This document shows positions 7,909-17,700 of a stretch of DNA of 29,419 nt, in pieces. A program made the position numbers and the translations under genes. The notes below the pieces were generated by a model. That model saw nothing but the letters and a program-made list of their open reading frames with translations, did no database searches and was not told where the DNA came from. The number at the start of each line of letters is the position of its first letter. Position 1 is the first letter of the stretch. Origin of the DNA: JAFDZV01 sp966128725 (GTDB lineage: Bacteria; Bacteroidota; Ignavibacteria; OLB7); the NCBI GenBank assembly GCA_966128725.1, contig CBHYLN010000064.1:1-29419 (forward strand), in the 5' to 3' direction.

Positions 7909-8335
7909 GTGTGTTCCTCTGATGATCGTGTGTTGGGGATCTGTGTGCCGCCGCCAGAACTGAACCGGTGATGCCGCGCAAACGCGCCGTAGTCCGGCTT
8001 GGGCGTCGTCCGGATGCAATGTGTATTGGGCGTGTCGTGGTTGTGCCGGATGATTTGCAATGTGATGGCCAGGCTGCCGGCTGGCGCGCATTCCCCTTGC
8101 GCATGGCCCACACCGGCCGACTCGCGCGCTGCCCGGAACATGCCGGCGCAACGCGCCGGTAAACGGGCCTTATCGGCGCGGGGCGAAAATATAGGCAACA
8201 CCGGGCTGCGCGGAGCGTGACGATCTGTAGCCCAACTCCGGGCTGTTGGGCGCCGGCGCACTGCCTGACTCTCAGAGGCATGGCAGCGTGCCGGCTGTTC
8301 AGCGTAATGAACGGCGGCGTGCCATATCGCCGGCA
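7909..8335. other. 427-bp intergenic stretch
   Basis: No gene is supported here. It separates the stop of the TPR-thioredoxin gene from the start of the nucleotidyltransferase gene, both on the minus strand. A 7-bp inverted repeat (GCCCAAC at 8230-8236, GTTGGGC at 8245-8251, 8-nt loop) could end the upstream transcript, but no T-run follows. I saw no convincing promoter for the downstream gene. Confidence 0.5.
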
Positions 8336-10174
8336 CTACTCATTCAATGCCCGCTCGATCAACGGCTGCAGGTCGGTTTCGGTGTTGGTTGCGCCGGTAA
8401 ACGAGGCAAGCACCAGCCCGTGGCGGTCGATCACTACATGTGTTGGATAGGCCGCAGTTCTGTATGCCGCAGCAATGCTTGCGGCATTGGGTACCACGCG
8501 GTATTTGAACGTGTTCTTCTTCAGGAATCGTTTCAACGTCGTCGCGTCGTCGGTCGCCAGAGCGATAAACACTACATCGCGGCCCGCGTACCTGTCCACC
8601 AAAGTATTTAATGCTGGCATCTCGCGTCGGCACGGGGCGCAACCGATGAACCAGAAGTTCAGCACGACAACCTTGCCACGCAGATCTTCCAGTGTGAGCT
8701 CGGTGCCATCCAGCGCCTGCACGGTGAACGGCTGTGCCGGATCGCGGTCCGGCGCAGTGTGTGAAGGTTCGCGATTCTGCAAGCGTGCCAGATGTCCTTC
8801 GAATGCGCTGTCGTTGCCATGCTCGCGTACGTACAGAGCGCGAAGCGAATCCCGTGCCTCGGTCGCGCCCCGTTGCAAAGCCTCGGTATATGCCTTGCGG
8901 GCTGCGTCGGTGCGGCCCAGTAATTGCCACAGCTGGGCCTGTTGCAAGGGGATCCCCGATCCTTTTTTCATGTCCAGTTTCTCCGCCGCTTCCAGCGCCG
9001 CCAATGCCTTGCCAAAATCCCCGCGTCGTTGCGCCAGATCGGCCGCCAGGCGATACGCTTCCGGAAGTTGGCGTGCGCCCATGCTGCCGAACGCGTCCAT
9101 GTGCATGCGATGGCCGTTGCGTAGATACAGGGTGATTGCGGTATCCAGCAGTTGGCTGGCGATCTCAAGATTCGTGTTGTAGGCAATGTTGGCCGTCGCG
9201 AGGGTCAGATAGGGATTCGGATCGTCGGGGGCGTCGGCAATCCACGAGTGGCAGATGTTCTCGATGCCCGCGATCGGAAGCAGCTCAGCCAGGCGCCCAC
9301 GATAATTCACGAGCGCGGACGCGATATTCCTGCGAGCCAACGGCGAAGAAGGGTGCTGCATCATCGTGCGCAACTTCAGCCTGGTAAGTTCCGGTGATAT
9401 ACTGTCCCATCGATTCTTCGCGAACATGGAATACTCGTACGATCGAAGCGCATCGGCGGTCAACGCAGCATTTGGGAATCGTTGCAGCATCGCGCTCAAT
9501 GTCTGCTCGGCGTCGGCCTGCCGGCCGCGCATCGTGTGACCGAATGATGCGGCGTACAACGCATCCACCGCCGGCAACGCCGGCGTCAGCAACATCCGCA
9601 CGTCAGCTTCCACAATGGAATCCAACGCTGGCGACTTTGCCGTCGCCTGCGCCGCCCACTTCCAGCGATAGGCCGCTACATTGGTGGGATACAGCTCCAG
9701 CTCCTTCAGCGCATCGTCAAGCGCAGATGTTGGGTTGCGTGCTGCCGAATGCATCATTGCGCCGGGCATGGGGCGACCGTTGGCCTCGTAAACCGAGCCG
9801 GTGATACTATGCTTGGGATCGTTTCCGGTGCGTGCCATCGCCACAAATTCCATCGTGATAAAGGCCGCGCCCTTGGGCACCATGAAATCCAGATCGAACA
9901 CGTAACCCGTGCGTGTCATACGCTGCGAGAAGTATTCGTCGTGATCGTAGTAGTTCACATACACGGCGGCGTAAAGATCGTCGGCCATGGTATGGAACGC
10001 CTCGGGTGCGTGTGTGTCGTAGCGTATATGCATGGTCCGGCCGGAAACGAACTGGTCGCCGTCGATCTGTACGACCTGTGCGTTCAGCGTGATCGAGCAC
10101 ACGAGCGGGAGCCATAACAATACCAGAAGTCGCACACCGGCCACAAACGCCGTTACAGGGGATTTGGGTGTCAT
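8336..10174 (-). CDS. Exported TPR protein with C-terminal TlpA-type thioredoxin domain
   Basis: 612 aa from the ATG at 10174, which gives a normal signal peptide (VTAFVAGVRLLVLLWLPLVC, cleaved near LNAQ at about 33). The far-upstream start of the open frame lacks coding character. Residues about 35-150 form a beta-rich N-terminal domain (RMTRTGYVFDLDFMVPKGAAF). Residues about 155-465 are helical with TPR-like repeats, for example DLAQRRGDFGKALAALEAAEK and LWQLLGRTDAARKAYTEAL. Residues about 480-612 are a redoxin domain with VVVLNFWFIGCAPCRREMP (redox pair C512/C515) and the cis-proline motif AAYPTHVVID near 577. Such periplasmic proteins reduce or isomerise disulfides, or serve as cytochrome-maturation or redox partners in Bacteroidota. 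It lies 322 bp downstream of the anti-sigma gene, with its own candidate promoter. Confidence 0.9.
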   Translation of the reverse strand: MTPKSPVTAFVAGVRLLVLLWLPLVCSITLNAQVVQIDGDQFVSGRTMHIRYDTHAPEAFHTMADDLYAAVYVNYYDHDEYFSQRMTRTGYVFDLDFMVPKGAAFITMEFVAMARTGNDPKHSITGSVYEANGRPMPGAMMHSAARNPTSALDDALKELELYPTNVAAYRWKWAAQATAKSPALDSIVEADVRMLLTPALPAVDALYAASFGHTMRGRQADAEQTLSAMLQRFPNAALTADALRSYEYSMFAKNRWDSISPELTRLKLRTMMQHPSSPLARRNIASALVNYRGRLAELLPIAGIENICHSWIADAPDDPNPYLTLATANIAYNTNLEIASQLLDTAITLYLRNGHRMHMDAFGSMGARQLPEAYRLAADLAQRRGDFGKALAALEAAEKLDMKKGSGIPLQQAQLWQLLGRTDAARKAYTEALQRGATEARDSLRALYVREHGNDSAFEGHLARLQNREPSHTAPDRDPAQPFTVQALDGTELTLEDLRGKVVVLNFWFIGCAPCRREMPALNTLVDRYAGRDVVFIALATDDATTLKRFLKKNTFKYRVVPNAASIAAAYRTAAYPTHVVIDRHGLVLASFTGATNTETDLQPLIERALNE

Positions 10175-10496
10175 CCGTTGATGTTGTTGTTGCGCCGGAT
10201 GCGCGGCGGATGCCGCAGCCATGGTGAGAGAGAAGTGAAGCGGTCGTGTATAATGCACGCCTGTGGTTTTCCACACAACACGGAAAATGGTGCCCGCGCG
10301 CTGATCGTGCTGGTTGCGTTGTCGCGCAGACAACTGGTTGGCCGCGTTGGGCGACGGTCGGTTGCTTGCCCGGCATGCGCACAATACCAGCGCTATCCAC
10401 GTACGAGCAGCGGAAACCATCGGTTCCGAATCGCGCCGTACGTGCCCGGCGCGTGGTGCTGCGTATTGTGTCGTGAACCAGGTGCCATCGCGCTCT
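10175..10496. other. 322-bp spacer holding the promoter of the TPR-thioredoxin gene
   Basis: No gene is supported. Besides the candidate minus-strand promoter, it contains a small hairpin (TGTGG, loop TTTT, CCACA) within 10262-10275 that falls in the -35/-10 spacer and may be an operator. A perfect TATAAT on the plus strand (10249-10254) has no plus-strand gene near it. Confidence 0.4.
10250..10278 (-). promoter_or_regulatory. Candidate sigma70-like promoter for the TPR-thioredoxin gene
   Basis: On the minus strand, -35 TTGTGT (10278-10273) and -10 CATTAT (10255-10250) are separated by 17 nt. This would give a leader of roughly 70 nt to the ATG at 10174. It was picked by eye. Confidence 0.35.
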
Positions 10497-11228
10497 TTAC
10501 GGCCGCGGCACAGTGATTTTGATCCGCACCGAGCTATCCTGCGTAACCCGCGGAGGCACACGCTTCACCGGCGGGTTTGCCGGCGGTGGTGTTGGCTGTG
10601 CAGGGGCAACAGCCTGGCTTGGCGTCGCCTCGGCCGGCGCAGTGGTGGAAGGCTGCGAGCGCCGAGCCTGCTCGCCTGCCGTGTTCGCGGGCTTGGGAGC
10701 CACAGGCCGTGGGCTGCCGCCGATTGCCTGTGCGGCCGTGGCCTGGCTGTCCTGGCCGGCAGGCTGTGGCGTGATTGCTTCCGGAAGCGCATTCGTGGCG
10801 GCGGTGTCCGGCTTGGGGGGCTCGGTGCGGGCCGCGCTGCCGCGCGCCGAGGGGCTCGAAGCCACGGTGGGCGCCATGTTGTGCTGGATTGCAATGTATC
10901 CGCCAGCGGCGCCCAGGCCGATTGCCGAGAACACAATGATTTTTGTGAGCAGGGAGACCCCCACCGCGTGGGCTGCCGTGCCGGTGCCGGCGCCGCTGGC
11001 CAGGTGTGCCATCACCGTTGCGCGCGTGGCTGCATGATCAACCGCCATCGAAACGGCCGCGGCCTTGGCGCCGCGATCGAACGCCGTGCCGATGATCTGC
11101 TCGGCCTCCACAAAGGATCGCAGGCGTGCATCGTGCTGCATCCGGTTCTCCAGATCGGCCCGTTCGTTCGGGGCCATCGTGCCGTTGTTATAGCGTTCGG
11201 CAAGCGCGCGTCGTGTGCGATCAGTCAT
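10497..11228 (-). CDS. Putative membrane anti-sigma factor
   Basis: 243 aa. Residues 1-85 are a helical cytosolic region (RYNNGTMAPNERADLENRMQHDARLRSFVEAEQIIG), matching the N-terminal helices of anti-sigma proteins in Bacteroidota and Chlorobi. Residues about 90-113 are one transmembrane segment (LLTKIIVFSAIGLGAAGGYIAI). The rest is a low-complexity Pro/Ala/Thr-rich periplasmic tail ending in the strand-like SSVRIKITVPRP. The zinc-binding HxxxCxxC motif of ZAS-type anti-sigmas is absent. The start codon overlaps the end of the ECF sigma gene by 8 nt (ATG 11228-11226, sigma stop 11223-11221). This overlap is the main support for the assignment and implies translational coupling. The signal sensed is unknown. 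Confidence 0.8.
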   Translation of the reverse strand: MTDRTRRALAERYNNGTMAPNERADLENRMQHDARLRSFVEAEQIIGTAFDRGAKAAAVSMAVDHAATRATVMAHLASGAGTGTAAHAVGVSLLTKIIVFSAIGLGAAGGYIAIQHNMAPTVASSPSARGSAARTEPPKPDTAATNALPEAITPQPAGQDSQATAAQAIGGSPRPVAPKPANTAGEQARRSQPSTTAPAEATPSQAVAPAQPTPPPANPPVKRVPPRVTQDSSVRIKITVPRP

Positions 11229-11886
11229 GGTACGCTCCTGCGTTGGATTGGGCCGCGTAACCGGCGTTGTTCATCCTTCGGCGTTCGGTCTCCAACATCT
11301 TTATCACCAGTTTGCTCAACTTTGCACGGGCGCGCGTGGCGCGTTTCCAGATTGCCTCGTTGGATTTTCCCAGCATGGTGGCAATCTCCTCCAACGTATA
11401 CCCGGAGTAGACATTGAGGAGCAGAACCTCGCGATAATCGAACGAGAGCTGCTCCAGCGCGAGCACAACCATCTCCTCCTCCATCGTCCGTTCGCGGCCC
11501 GGCGCGGCGATCAACTCCTCCGTTCCGTCCAGCCGCGACTGCCGCCTGCGGCGTTCCAGATAGTTCAGCGAAAGGTTGCGGACGATGGTGAGGAACAGGC
11601 CTACCGGGTTCCCGATTTCTTTCGGTTCGGAACGGATGCGCAGAATCTTCAGCCACATCTCCTGCGTGATGTCCTCGGCGGCCTGGTCATCGCGGACGAT
11701 GTTCGCGCAGTAGTTGAACAGCCTGTTGTTGTGGGCATTGAACAATTGTTCGAATGCCAAGTCATCACCGGCCATGAATCGCCGCATGCAGATCACATCG
11801 GCGTCACCGCGCGCGTTGTCTGTTGTAAGCCGCACGTTTGCGTGAGGTATGATGCCTGCCGGTAAGGCAATCGAATAGTGATTCAT
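11221..11886 (-). CDS. ECF-family RNA polymerase sigma factor
   Basis: 221 aa; AGGGAT precedes the ATG at 11886. Region 2 is clear (DDLAFEQLFNAHNNRLFNYC, then DQAAEDITQEMWLKIL, residues about 40-80) and contacts the core polymerase and the -10 element. Region 4 is clear (YREVLLLNVYSGYTLEEIATMLGKSN, then IWKRATRARAKL, residues about 145-195), a helix-turn-helix for the -35 element. A basic linker (NYLERRRRQSRLD) joins them, and about 34 extra residues precede region 2. It overlaps the anti-sigma gene and is divergent from the OmpA-domain gene, which is one plausible target. Its own recognition sequence was not identified. Confidence 0.95.
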   Translation of the reverse strand: MNHYSIALPAGIIPHANVRLTTDNARGDADVICMRRFMAGDDLAFEQLFNAHNNRLFNYCANIVRDDQAAEDITQEMWLKILRIRSEPKEIGNPVGLFLTIVRNLSLNYLERRRRQSRLDGTEELIAAPGRERTMEEEMVVLALEQLSFDYREVLLLNVYSGYTLEEIATMLGKSNEAIWKRATRARAKLSKLVIKMLETERRRMNNAGYAAQSNAGAYHD

Positions 11887-11939
11887 GGTTTATCCCTGCA
11901 TGGCATTGTTGCCGCAACGGGGGATGACAACCAAGCGAT

Positions 11940-11998
11940 CGGAACCCGGACAGGTCAGGAAAATATTCATTCTGCCAACACGAAGTGTCAGGGTTCCG
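11940..11998. promoter_or_regulatory. Inverted repeat between sigma and OmpA-domain genes
   Basis: In the 218-bp divergent spacer, CGGAACCC (11940-11947) and GGGTTCCG (11991-11998) form 8-bp arms around a 43-nt AT-richer centre that includes AATATT. The position is suitable for shared control of the sigma gene and the OmpA-domain gene. A GAAC core also occurs in many ECF -35 elements, so autoregulation is conceivable. This is weak evidence. Confidence 0.25.
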
Positions 11999-12104
11999 GT
12001 CGGTTGCCTGTCTGAAGCCTATCCGGATCCAATAGCTACACTGCGCGGTGTTTTCGGTAATGATCGCAATGGCAACCATGAACATGAAATCAAAACGAGA
12101 AACG

Positions 12105-14168
12105 ATGAAGCTGCAATGGCGGCGAGTACTGTTGGCGAGTGCGGTGTGTGCTGCCGCTGCATGCCTGGGCGCAACCGCGCAGGAGCGGCGGCTGCCCGGC
12201 GCGGTGGTGGTGTTCGGGGCAGGATATGACTATGGCTTCTTTGTCCCGATCAACACATTGGACAACTATTCCGAGCTTACCAGCAGTGTGGAGGCCAAGT
12301 ACGCCGGGCTTTCGCTGATTCTTCCGAAGCTGTTCGGCAACGGGTTCGGCCTGTCCACTACATGGACATACGGTGAAACGGATGTGCGATTCAACACGCG
12401 GGGCGTTGACAACTTTACCCGCTTGGAACCGCTGCAGGGTGGGGGGCAGCAGTATGTAAGCAACCGATGGGAGCTTCGGCAGGATGTGGATGCGCATGCA
12501 CGCATTCTGCAGGGTGATCTTACCGCCTATATCCAGGCGGGCAATACCGTGCGGCTGGAGATTGGCCCCCATGGCAGCGTTGGATTCCTGCCGCGCTACA
12601 CCGCGCAGGAGTGGCTGCTTTCGCCGGACACCGCCACCTTTGCCGACGGTACACAGTATCGTTCGCAGTCAAGCGCATCGGACCCGAATGTCGTGGCCGT
12701 CACCGCCGGTTTCACCGTGCGGGCGTCGCTGGAGATCCCCATCAACTCAGGGTTGGCCCTTGTGCCATCGGTACAGGCGCGGGCAACGGCCATGTTCACG
12801 GATTTCAACATCAGCCGCGGGGTGTTTCCCGACAAGCCGGCTGGCGCCATGGGGACGCTTGGTGTGGGGCTTGGGGTGATCTTTGGCTCAACCAACGGCG
12901 AGCTGGTGATCCCGCCGCCCGCGCCGCCAACCACGGCGGCGCCGTCGGAAACAACGGGCGACACCATGCATCATTCCACGCTTGAAGGCACGCCGCCCTC
13001 GACGGCAACTCAACCCGCGCTTGCCGCGCGGGTTGAGTTGTTCAGCCAGAACGCATCGGGCGATCGTGCCGATACATTTGTGCTGAGCCCCCGGCGCACG
13101 TTGCACCGTGTGCACGTGCCGCTGGTGCCGGTGCTGTATTTCAATCCCAACTCCTCGGAGCTGCCCGCGCATTACGCCGGATACACCCGCGGCACACACG
13201 ATCAGTTCTCACTGGCGGGGCTGGCGGGTGCAAGTGTTTCCGAGCTGTACCGCAATGGGTTGAACATCATCGGCGCGCGGATGGAGGCCAACCCCTCCGC
13301 CACGTTGGCGGTTACCGGCTGGGCCGCGCCCGGCGAGCCCAAGCGGCTGGCGAAGGCCCGCGCCGAGGCCGTTCGTGATTACCTGGCGGAGACCTGGGGT
13401 GTGGATCGAACGCGGCTCCGTGTGCTGGCGTCGGCGGACGGCCGCGGCGACGGTGAACGAATGGTGTCCATTTCCTCGGTATCGCCCGAGGTGAACGCGC
13501 CGGTGGTGACCGAGTGGATCGAGGAAACCGTGGACACACCGCCAGTGATGCTGGTGCCGACTATCGCCGCCGAGGCGGGCGTGCGGTCGTGGCATGCCAC
13601 GGTGATGTACAACGGCCGGTCCATCGGCATGCTGCGCTCCGATGGCAGCGAGCCGGAGGGCACCATCGATGCCGGCATGGTGCTTCGCGACTTCGAGAGC
13701 GGTGGGGCGATGTCGGCGCTGAGCGCGGAGTTGATCGTGGAGGATTCCACCGGCGCGCTTGCGATTGCGCGCGATACGCTTCCGGTGCGGCTGGATTCCG
13801 CCGTGCTGGGCCCCGGCGCGCTGGCCGATCGGACGATCACGCGCCACGTCATTACCGGAATTACCGGGGTGCCGGCCAAGGAAACCGATCGGACGATTGC
13901 GGCGATAGTGGCGGGGATCCACGGCCAGGCCCGTATCGAAGTTTCGCGCTCGGCGTGGGGGGGCGGCGCGATCGCCGATACCGATGCCCCGGCGCATCTG
14001 GCCTATGTGGGCGATCGTCTGCGGAACACCTGCGCGCAGGAAGGCAAACACATCACCGCGTTCGATCTGCGAAACGATGTTGCTCCGCTGAACGACGCAT
14101 CCCCTGCGTTTCCGGCACCGCGCGCGCTGGCCGCGCCGATACTGGTGACGGTGATCGAAGGGCGATAG
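12105..14168 (+). CDS. Large outer-membrane protein with OmpA-like domain
   Basis: About 687 aa from the ATG at 12105, which begins a good signal peptide (MKLQWRRVLLASAVCAAAAC, cleaved near ATAQ). ATGs at 12048-12084 would add a polar extension. Residues about 30-270 look like an outer-membrane beta-barrel of alternating hydrophobic strands (PGAVVVFGAGYDYGFFVPI, TLGVGLGVIFGS). A Pro/Thr/Ala linker follows (about 275-315). Residues about 340-460 contain an OmpA-like peptidoglycan-associated domain: VPVLYFNPNSSELP, then NPSATLAVTGWAAPGE, then KARAEAVRDYLAETWGVDRTRLRV. The remaining 230 residues repeat beta-rich blocks including a second partial match (TNTDAPAHLAYVGDR-like region) and are unassigned. 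The family ties the outer membrane to the cell wall. It is divergent from the ECF sigma gene. Confidence 0.85.
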   Translation: MKLQWRRVLLASAVCAAAACLGATAQERRLPGAVVVFGAGYDYGFFVPINTLDNYSELTSSVEAKYAGLSLILPKLFGNGFGLSTTWTYGETDVRFNTRGVDNFTRLEPLQGGGQQYVSNRWELRQDVDAHARILQGDLTAYIQAGNTVRLEIGPHGSVGFLPRYTAQEWLLSPDTATFADGTQYRSQSSASDPNVVAVTAGFTVRASLEIPINSGLALVPSVQARATAMFTDFNISRGVFPDKPAGAMGTLGVGLGVIFGSTNGELVIPPPAPPTTAAPSETTGDTMHHSTLEGTPPSTATQPALAARVELFSQNASGDRADTFVLSPRRTLHRVHVPLVPVLYFNPNSSELPAHYAGYTRGTHDQFSLAGLAGASVSELYRNGLNIIGARMEANPSATLAVTGWAAPGEPKRLAKARAEAVRDYLAETWGVDRTRLRVLASADGRGDGERMVSISSVSPEVNAPVVTEWIEETVDTPPVMLVPTIAAEAGVRSWHATVMYNGRSIGMLRSDGSEPEGTIDAGMVLRDFESGGAMSALSAELIVEDSTGALAIARDTLPVRLDSAVLGPGALADRTITRHVITGITGVPAKETDRTIAAIVAGIHGQARIEVSRSAWGGGAIADTDAPAHLAYVGDRLRNTCAQEGKHITAFDLRNDVAPLNDASPAFPAPRALAAPILVTVIEGR
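13006..13040. repeat. Perfect 15-bp inverted repeat inside the OmpA-domain gene
   Basis: CAACTCAACCCGCGC (13006-13020) is followed after 5 nt by its exact reverse complement (13026-13040). It lies in the linker-coding part of the gene, between the barrel and the OmpA-like domain. The mRNA would form a very stable 15-bp hairpin. Confidence 0.9.
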
Positions 14169-14701
14169 CTCGTCCGTTGGTGCGCGTGTGTTCGTGCGCC
14201 GGCAGCGGCAATGTGATGCCGGCTGGCGAGGCGGGTGCCTCGCATGTCCTGTGCATGGCCTTTCGTGTCGGGTTTGAATACGCATATATGCTGTACTCCA
14301 CACCACCCATCGTTCGAATCACAGCTTTCGCTGGAACGGCCTTCGCCAATGCAGCGGCAGGGATCCTGACCCATGTTCTTGGGCAGTACCGCCGCCACCG
14401 CAGGGTGGGCTGTCGGTTGATCGGGCCTCGGCGTGATCGTGGCGCAACTTTTTTGCTGGGCAGCGCGATCACATTCACCGATGGCTTGCAGGTTTTGCCC
14501 GGCATGGCGGGTGATGCCATGTGCCCTGCAACAAACCGGAAAAATGCCTGGTGATGCCCGGCGTCTGGCCATATCTTCCTGACCATATTCATTGACTTCG
14601 CTCGGCGCGGCGAACGACATCGGTACATCATGCCGGCAATCGGCACGATGTGTGCCGATTGTTCCATTGCATGGGCATGCTTCGGTTGCGGGAGAGAATC
14701 G
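14169..14701. other. 533-bp intergenic region between OmpA-domain and adhesin genes
   Basis: No gene is supported. A 7-bp hairpin with a GGGT loop (GCGAGGC at 14226-14232, GCCTCGC at 14237-14243) lies 58 nt after the OmpA-domain stop and may end that transcript, although no T-run follows. Near the right edge is the dyad described at 14637-14661. The 5' part of the open frame of the large downstream gene (14630-14701) precedes its supported start. Confidence 0.45.
14637..14661 (+). promoter_or_regulatory. Perfect 10-bp dyad 40 nt upstream of the large T9SS cargo gene
   Basis: CAATCGGCAC (14637-14646) and GTGCCGATTG (14652-14661) pair perfectly with a 5-nt loop GATGT. It sits 40 nt before the ATG at 14702, so it is either an operator or a leader hairpin. 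No regulator family is assigned. Confidence 0.5.
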
Positions 14702-17700
14702 ATGAATTGGTACTGCCGTTTCGTGATGCGGGATTGTGCAATCGGCATCAGCGTCGGTTGCCCAACGAATGCCGGTTTGCGTTCACGGCCTGTGTGCGCG
14801 CTGCTGCTTGTTGTGCTGTGCCTGTGCATGCCGTTGCGCATTCGGATTGCCGCGCAAACTCTGAGCGGTGTTGTGAATATCTACGCTCCGGTATCGGGTA
14901 TCACCACCTGTTCAATTGTTGTTCCCTCCACCGTTGGCTTTGCTCCCGGCGATCGTGTGCTCATCATCCAGATGCAGGGTGCCTCGGTCGACCGTTCCAA
15001 CACGGCAGCGTTCGGCTCCATTCTTGGCTACGCGAATGCCGGGAACTTCGAGTTTGCCACCGTTGCCGCCGTTACCCCCACGACTATTGCATTCAGGAAC
15101 CGAATTGCGGGCTCGTACACGTTGGCTGATGGCGTACAGGCGATACATGTGGCCGTCTCCAACGGTGGCACTGTCGCGGGCACGGTAACCTGTCCTGCAT
15201 GGAATGGAAGTACCGGCGGTGTGATCGTGATCGAGGATTCCACAACGCTCAGTCTTGCAGCGGACATCGATGCCAGCGGGGCTGGGTTTCGTGGTGGTGT
15301 GGCGGTGGACATGAACCTCACCTGTGGTGCTGTGGTGAACACCGACTACTTCTATCCCGATGGTGATCTGGCCGGGGCGTATAAGGGCGAAGGTGTTGCG
15401 CGTGCGCAGGCAGCATCAGCGCGCGGTCGCGGAGCGCTTGCAAATGCCGGTGGCGGCGGCAACAACCACAATGGCGGCGGCGGGGGTGGCTCCAACGGTG
15501 GCGTTGGCGGCACGGGCGGATCGGAATGGGACAACTGCTCCAACAGTAATCCGTTGACGCGTGGGATTCCCGGGTACGCGCTTGGTTACGCCTCGGGTTC
15601 GCGGGCGTTCATGGGCGGCGGCGGCGGTGCCGGGCATGCGAACAATGGGTCGGGAACAGCCGGCGGTGCCGGAGGCGGAATCGTGATTGTTCGTGCTGCT
15701 TCCGTTGCGGGCAATGGGCACGCAATACGCGCCAACGGTGCAAATGTGGTGATGTCCAATCCGCCGGGCGCCGATGGTTGTGGCGGCGGCGGCGGTGGCG
15801 GCGCCGTGCTGCTGGATGTTGCCGCGTATCTGGGCAGTATCAGTGTGGAGGCACGGGGCGGCGCCGGTGGCAGTACGTGGTGGGATGCAGGGCTTATCGG
15901 GCCTGGTGGCGGCGGTGGCGGTGGGGCCGTGATTTTCTCGGGGGCCGTGCCGCCCGGCGCTGTTGTCAGCGGTGGCGCCAACGGTATCCACACGCCCAAC
16001 GGCAATCCGTGGGGCGCAACTCCCGGCAGTAATGGGATCGTACAAAATGGTCTCGCGATCGTCGAGGGGACGTTGCCTGCCGCGGCTGTCAATATCTCGC
16101 CTGCTGGGCCGCTCAGGATCTGCCTGGGCGAGACGGTGCGGCTGATCTCGCCGTCCGGCTTTCAGGCCTACGAGTGGGCGCCCGAAGGAGGCAATGGGCC
16201 GGTTGCGGTGGTAACGCCCGCCGTATCGGGCACGTATTCGGTGACCGTCCGCACGGCCGACGGATGTGTGAGCGTCGCCACCATCGATATAACCGTGATA
16301 CCAGGGCCGGTGGTGCGTGCCGGATCGGATGTTTCGGTATGTGCCGGTACCGGCCGCATTATCGGCCAGATAGCAAGCGGAGGGGTGCCGCCGTATACGT
16401 ATGCCTGGTCGCCCTCAACCGGCTTGAACAGCGCCACAATCCCGCAGCCACTGGCCTCGCCATTGGCAACCACTCAGTATGTGGTAACCGTGCTGGATGC
16501 GCAGGGTGGATGTGTTGCGCGCGATACCGTGATGGTGACGGTGAACCACCCCCCGCGTCTGGGGCAACTGCGCGATACCACAATCTGTTTTGGCGATAGT
16601 GTCGTGATTGGCACGGCGGCATTTGGCGGCAAGGGTCCGTATCGCTACGCATGGGTTCCGGCAACCGGCCTGACAAATCCCGGCAGGGCCACAACAATGG
16701 CGCGTCCGGAGCTGTCGACCGAGTATGTGCTCACGGCTACCGATGCAAACGGATGTACGGCTGTGGACACCGTACACATCACCGTTCGTGCTCCTTTGGT
16801 GGCAGCGGCCGGTCCGGACACCGTGCTCTGCGTCGGCGCAAGCGTGCGGCTTGAGGCCTCAGGCGGGCGATCCTATCGGTGGCAGCCGTCGCAGGGGCTT
16901 AGCTGCACTACCTGTCCCGATCCCGTTGCCAGGCTATCGCGCACCACCCTGTACACCGTAACCATTGCCGACACCGCCGGCTGTTCGCGTGTCGACTCCG
17001 TGCTTGTCGCCGTCGCATCGGTTAAGCTGGGTGCTGTTGATACCGTGGTGGCGCGTACCGGCACAATCGACTTCGGGCTTCTGGATGGGTGCGCGATCTC
17101 CGCTGAGCGCGACGTTGTGTTGCGCAACTACGGCGCCGATCCTCTTGTGGTCGACAGCGCGACCTTCAACGCGGCCGGCTTTGCGGTAACCTCTCCACGA
17201 TTGCCGTTTCGTATTGCCGCAGGCGATTCGGTGACTGTTCGCCTTCAGTTCCTGCCGCTTGCACAGGGGGTGTCGGTGGCGCGGATGCAGCTGCATGGCT
17301 CGCCGTGTGATGCCGGGCTGGTGCTTACACTGCAAGGGCAGAAAGCACGCACGTCGGTGGCGGTGCAGCCCACGGCCATTGCGTTTCCCGACGCGTATCG
17401 ATGCGGCAATCTGCCAATGGATACCGTGGTCATGGTTGCCAATGTTGGCGCCGATACCCTTGTTCTGCAAGGTGCGTTGCTTGCAACGCCATTTGTGCTG
17501 GTTGCTCCCGGGCTCCCGGTTTCCGTGCCGCCAGGAGATAGCGTTTCGCTGCGTATACGATACTCGCCAGTAACCGAGGGCGATGCAACGGCCATGCTTC
17601 GATGCGTCTATCGCGCCGGCGCCTGTTTCGATACGTTGCGGCTGCCGCTTACCGGCCGATATCTGGTGCCGAGCCTGCTCACCGTTGGAGTCGTGGATTT

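Noticed and set aside
10249..10254. Perfect TATAAT on the plus strand
   Set aside because: No suitable -35 and no plus-strand gene for nearly 2 kb; the minus-strand reading of the same spot fits the TPR gene better.
10314..11417. 367-codon plus-strand ORF over the sigma/anti-sigma genes
   Set aside because: The Arg/Gly/Cys-rich translation has no motif and is the shadow of two overlapping real genes.
13209..14306. 365-codon minus-strand ORF under the OmpA-domain gene
   Set aside because: The Arg/His-rich translation matches the expected antisense frame of GC-rich coding DNA; it has no start signal.
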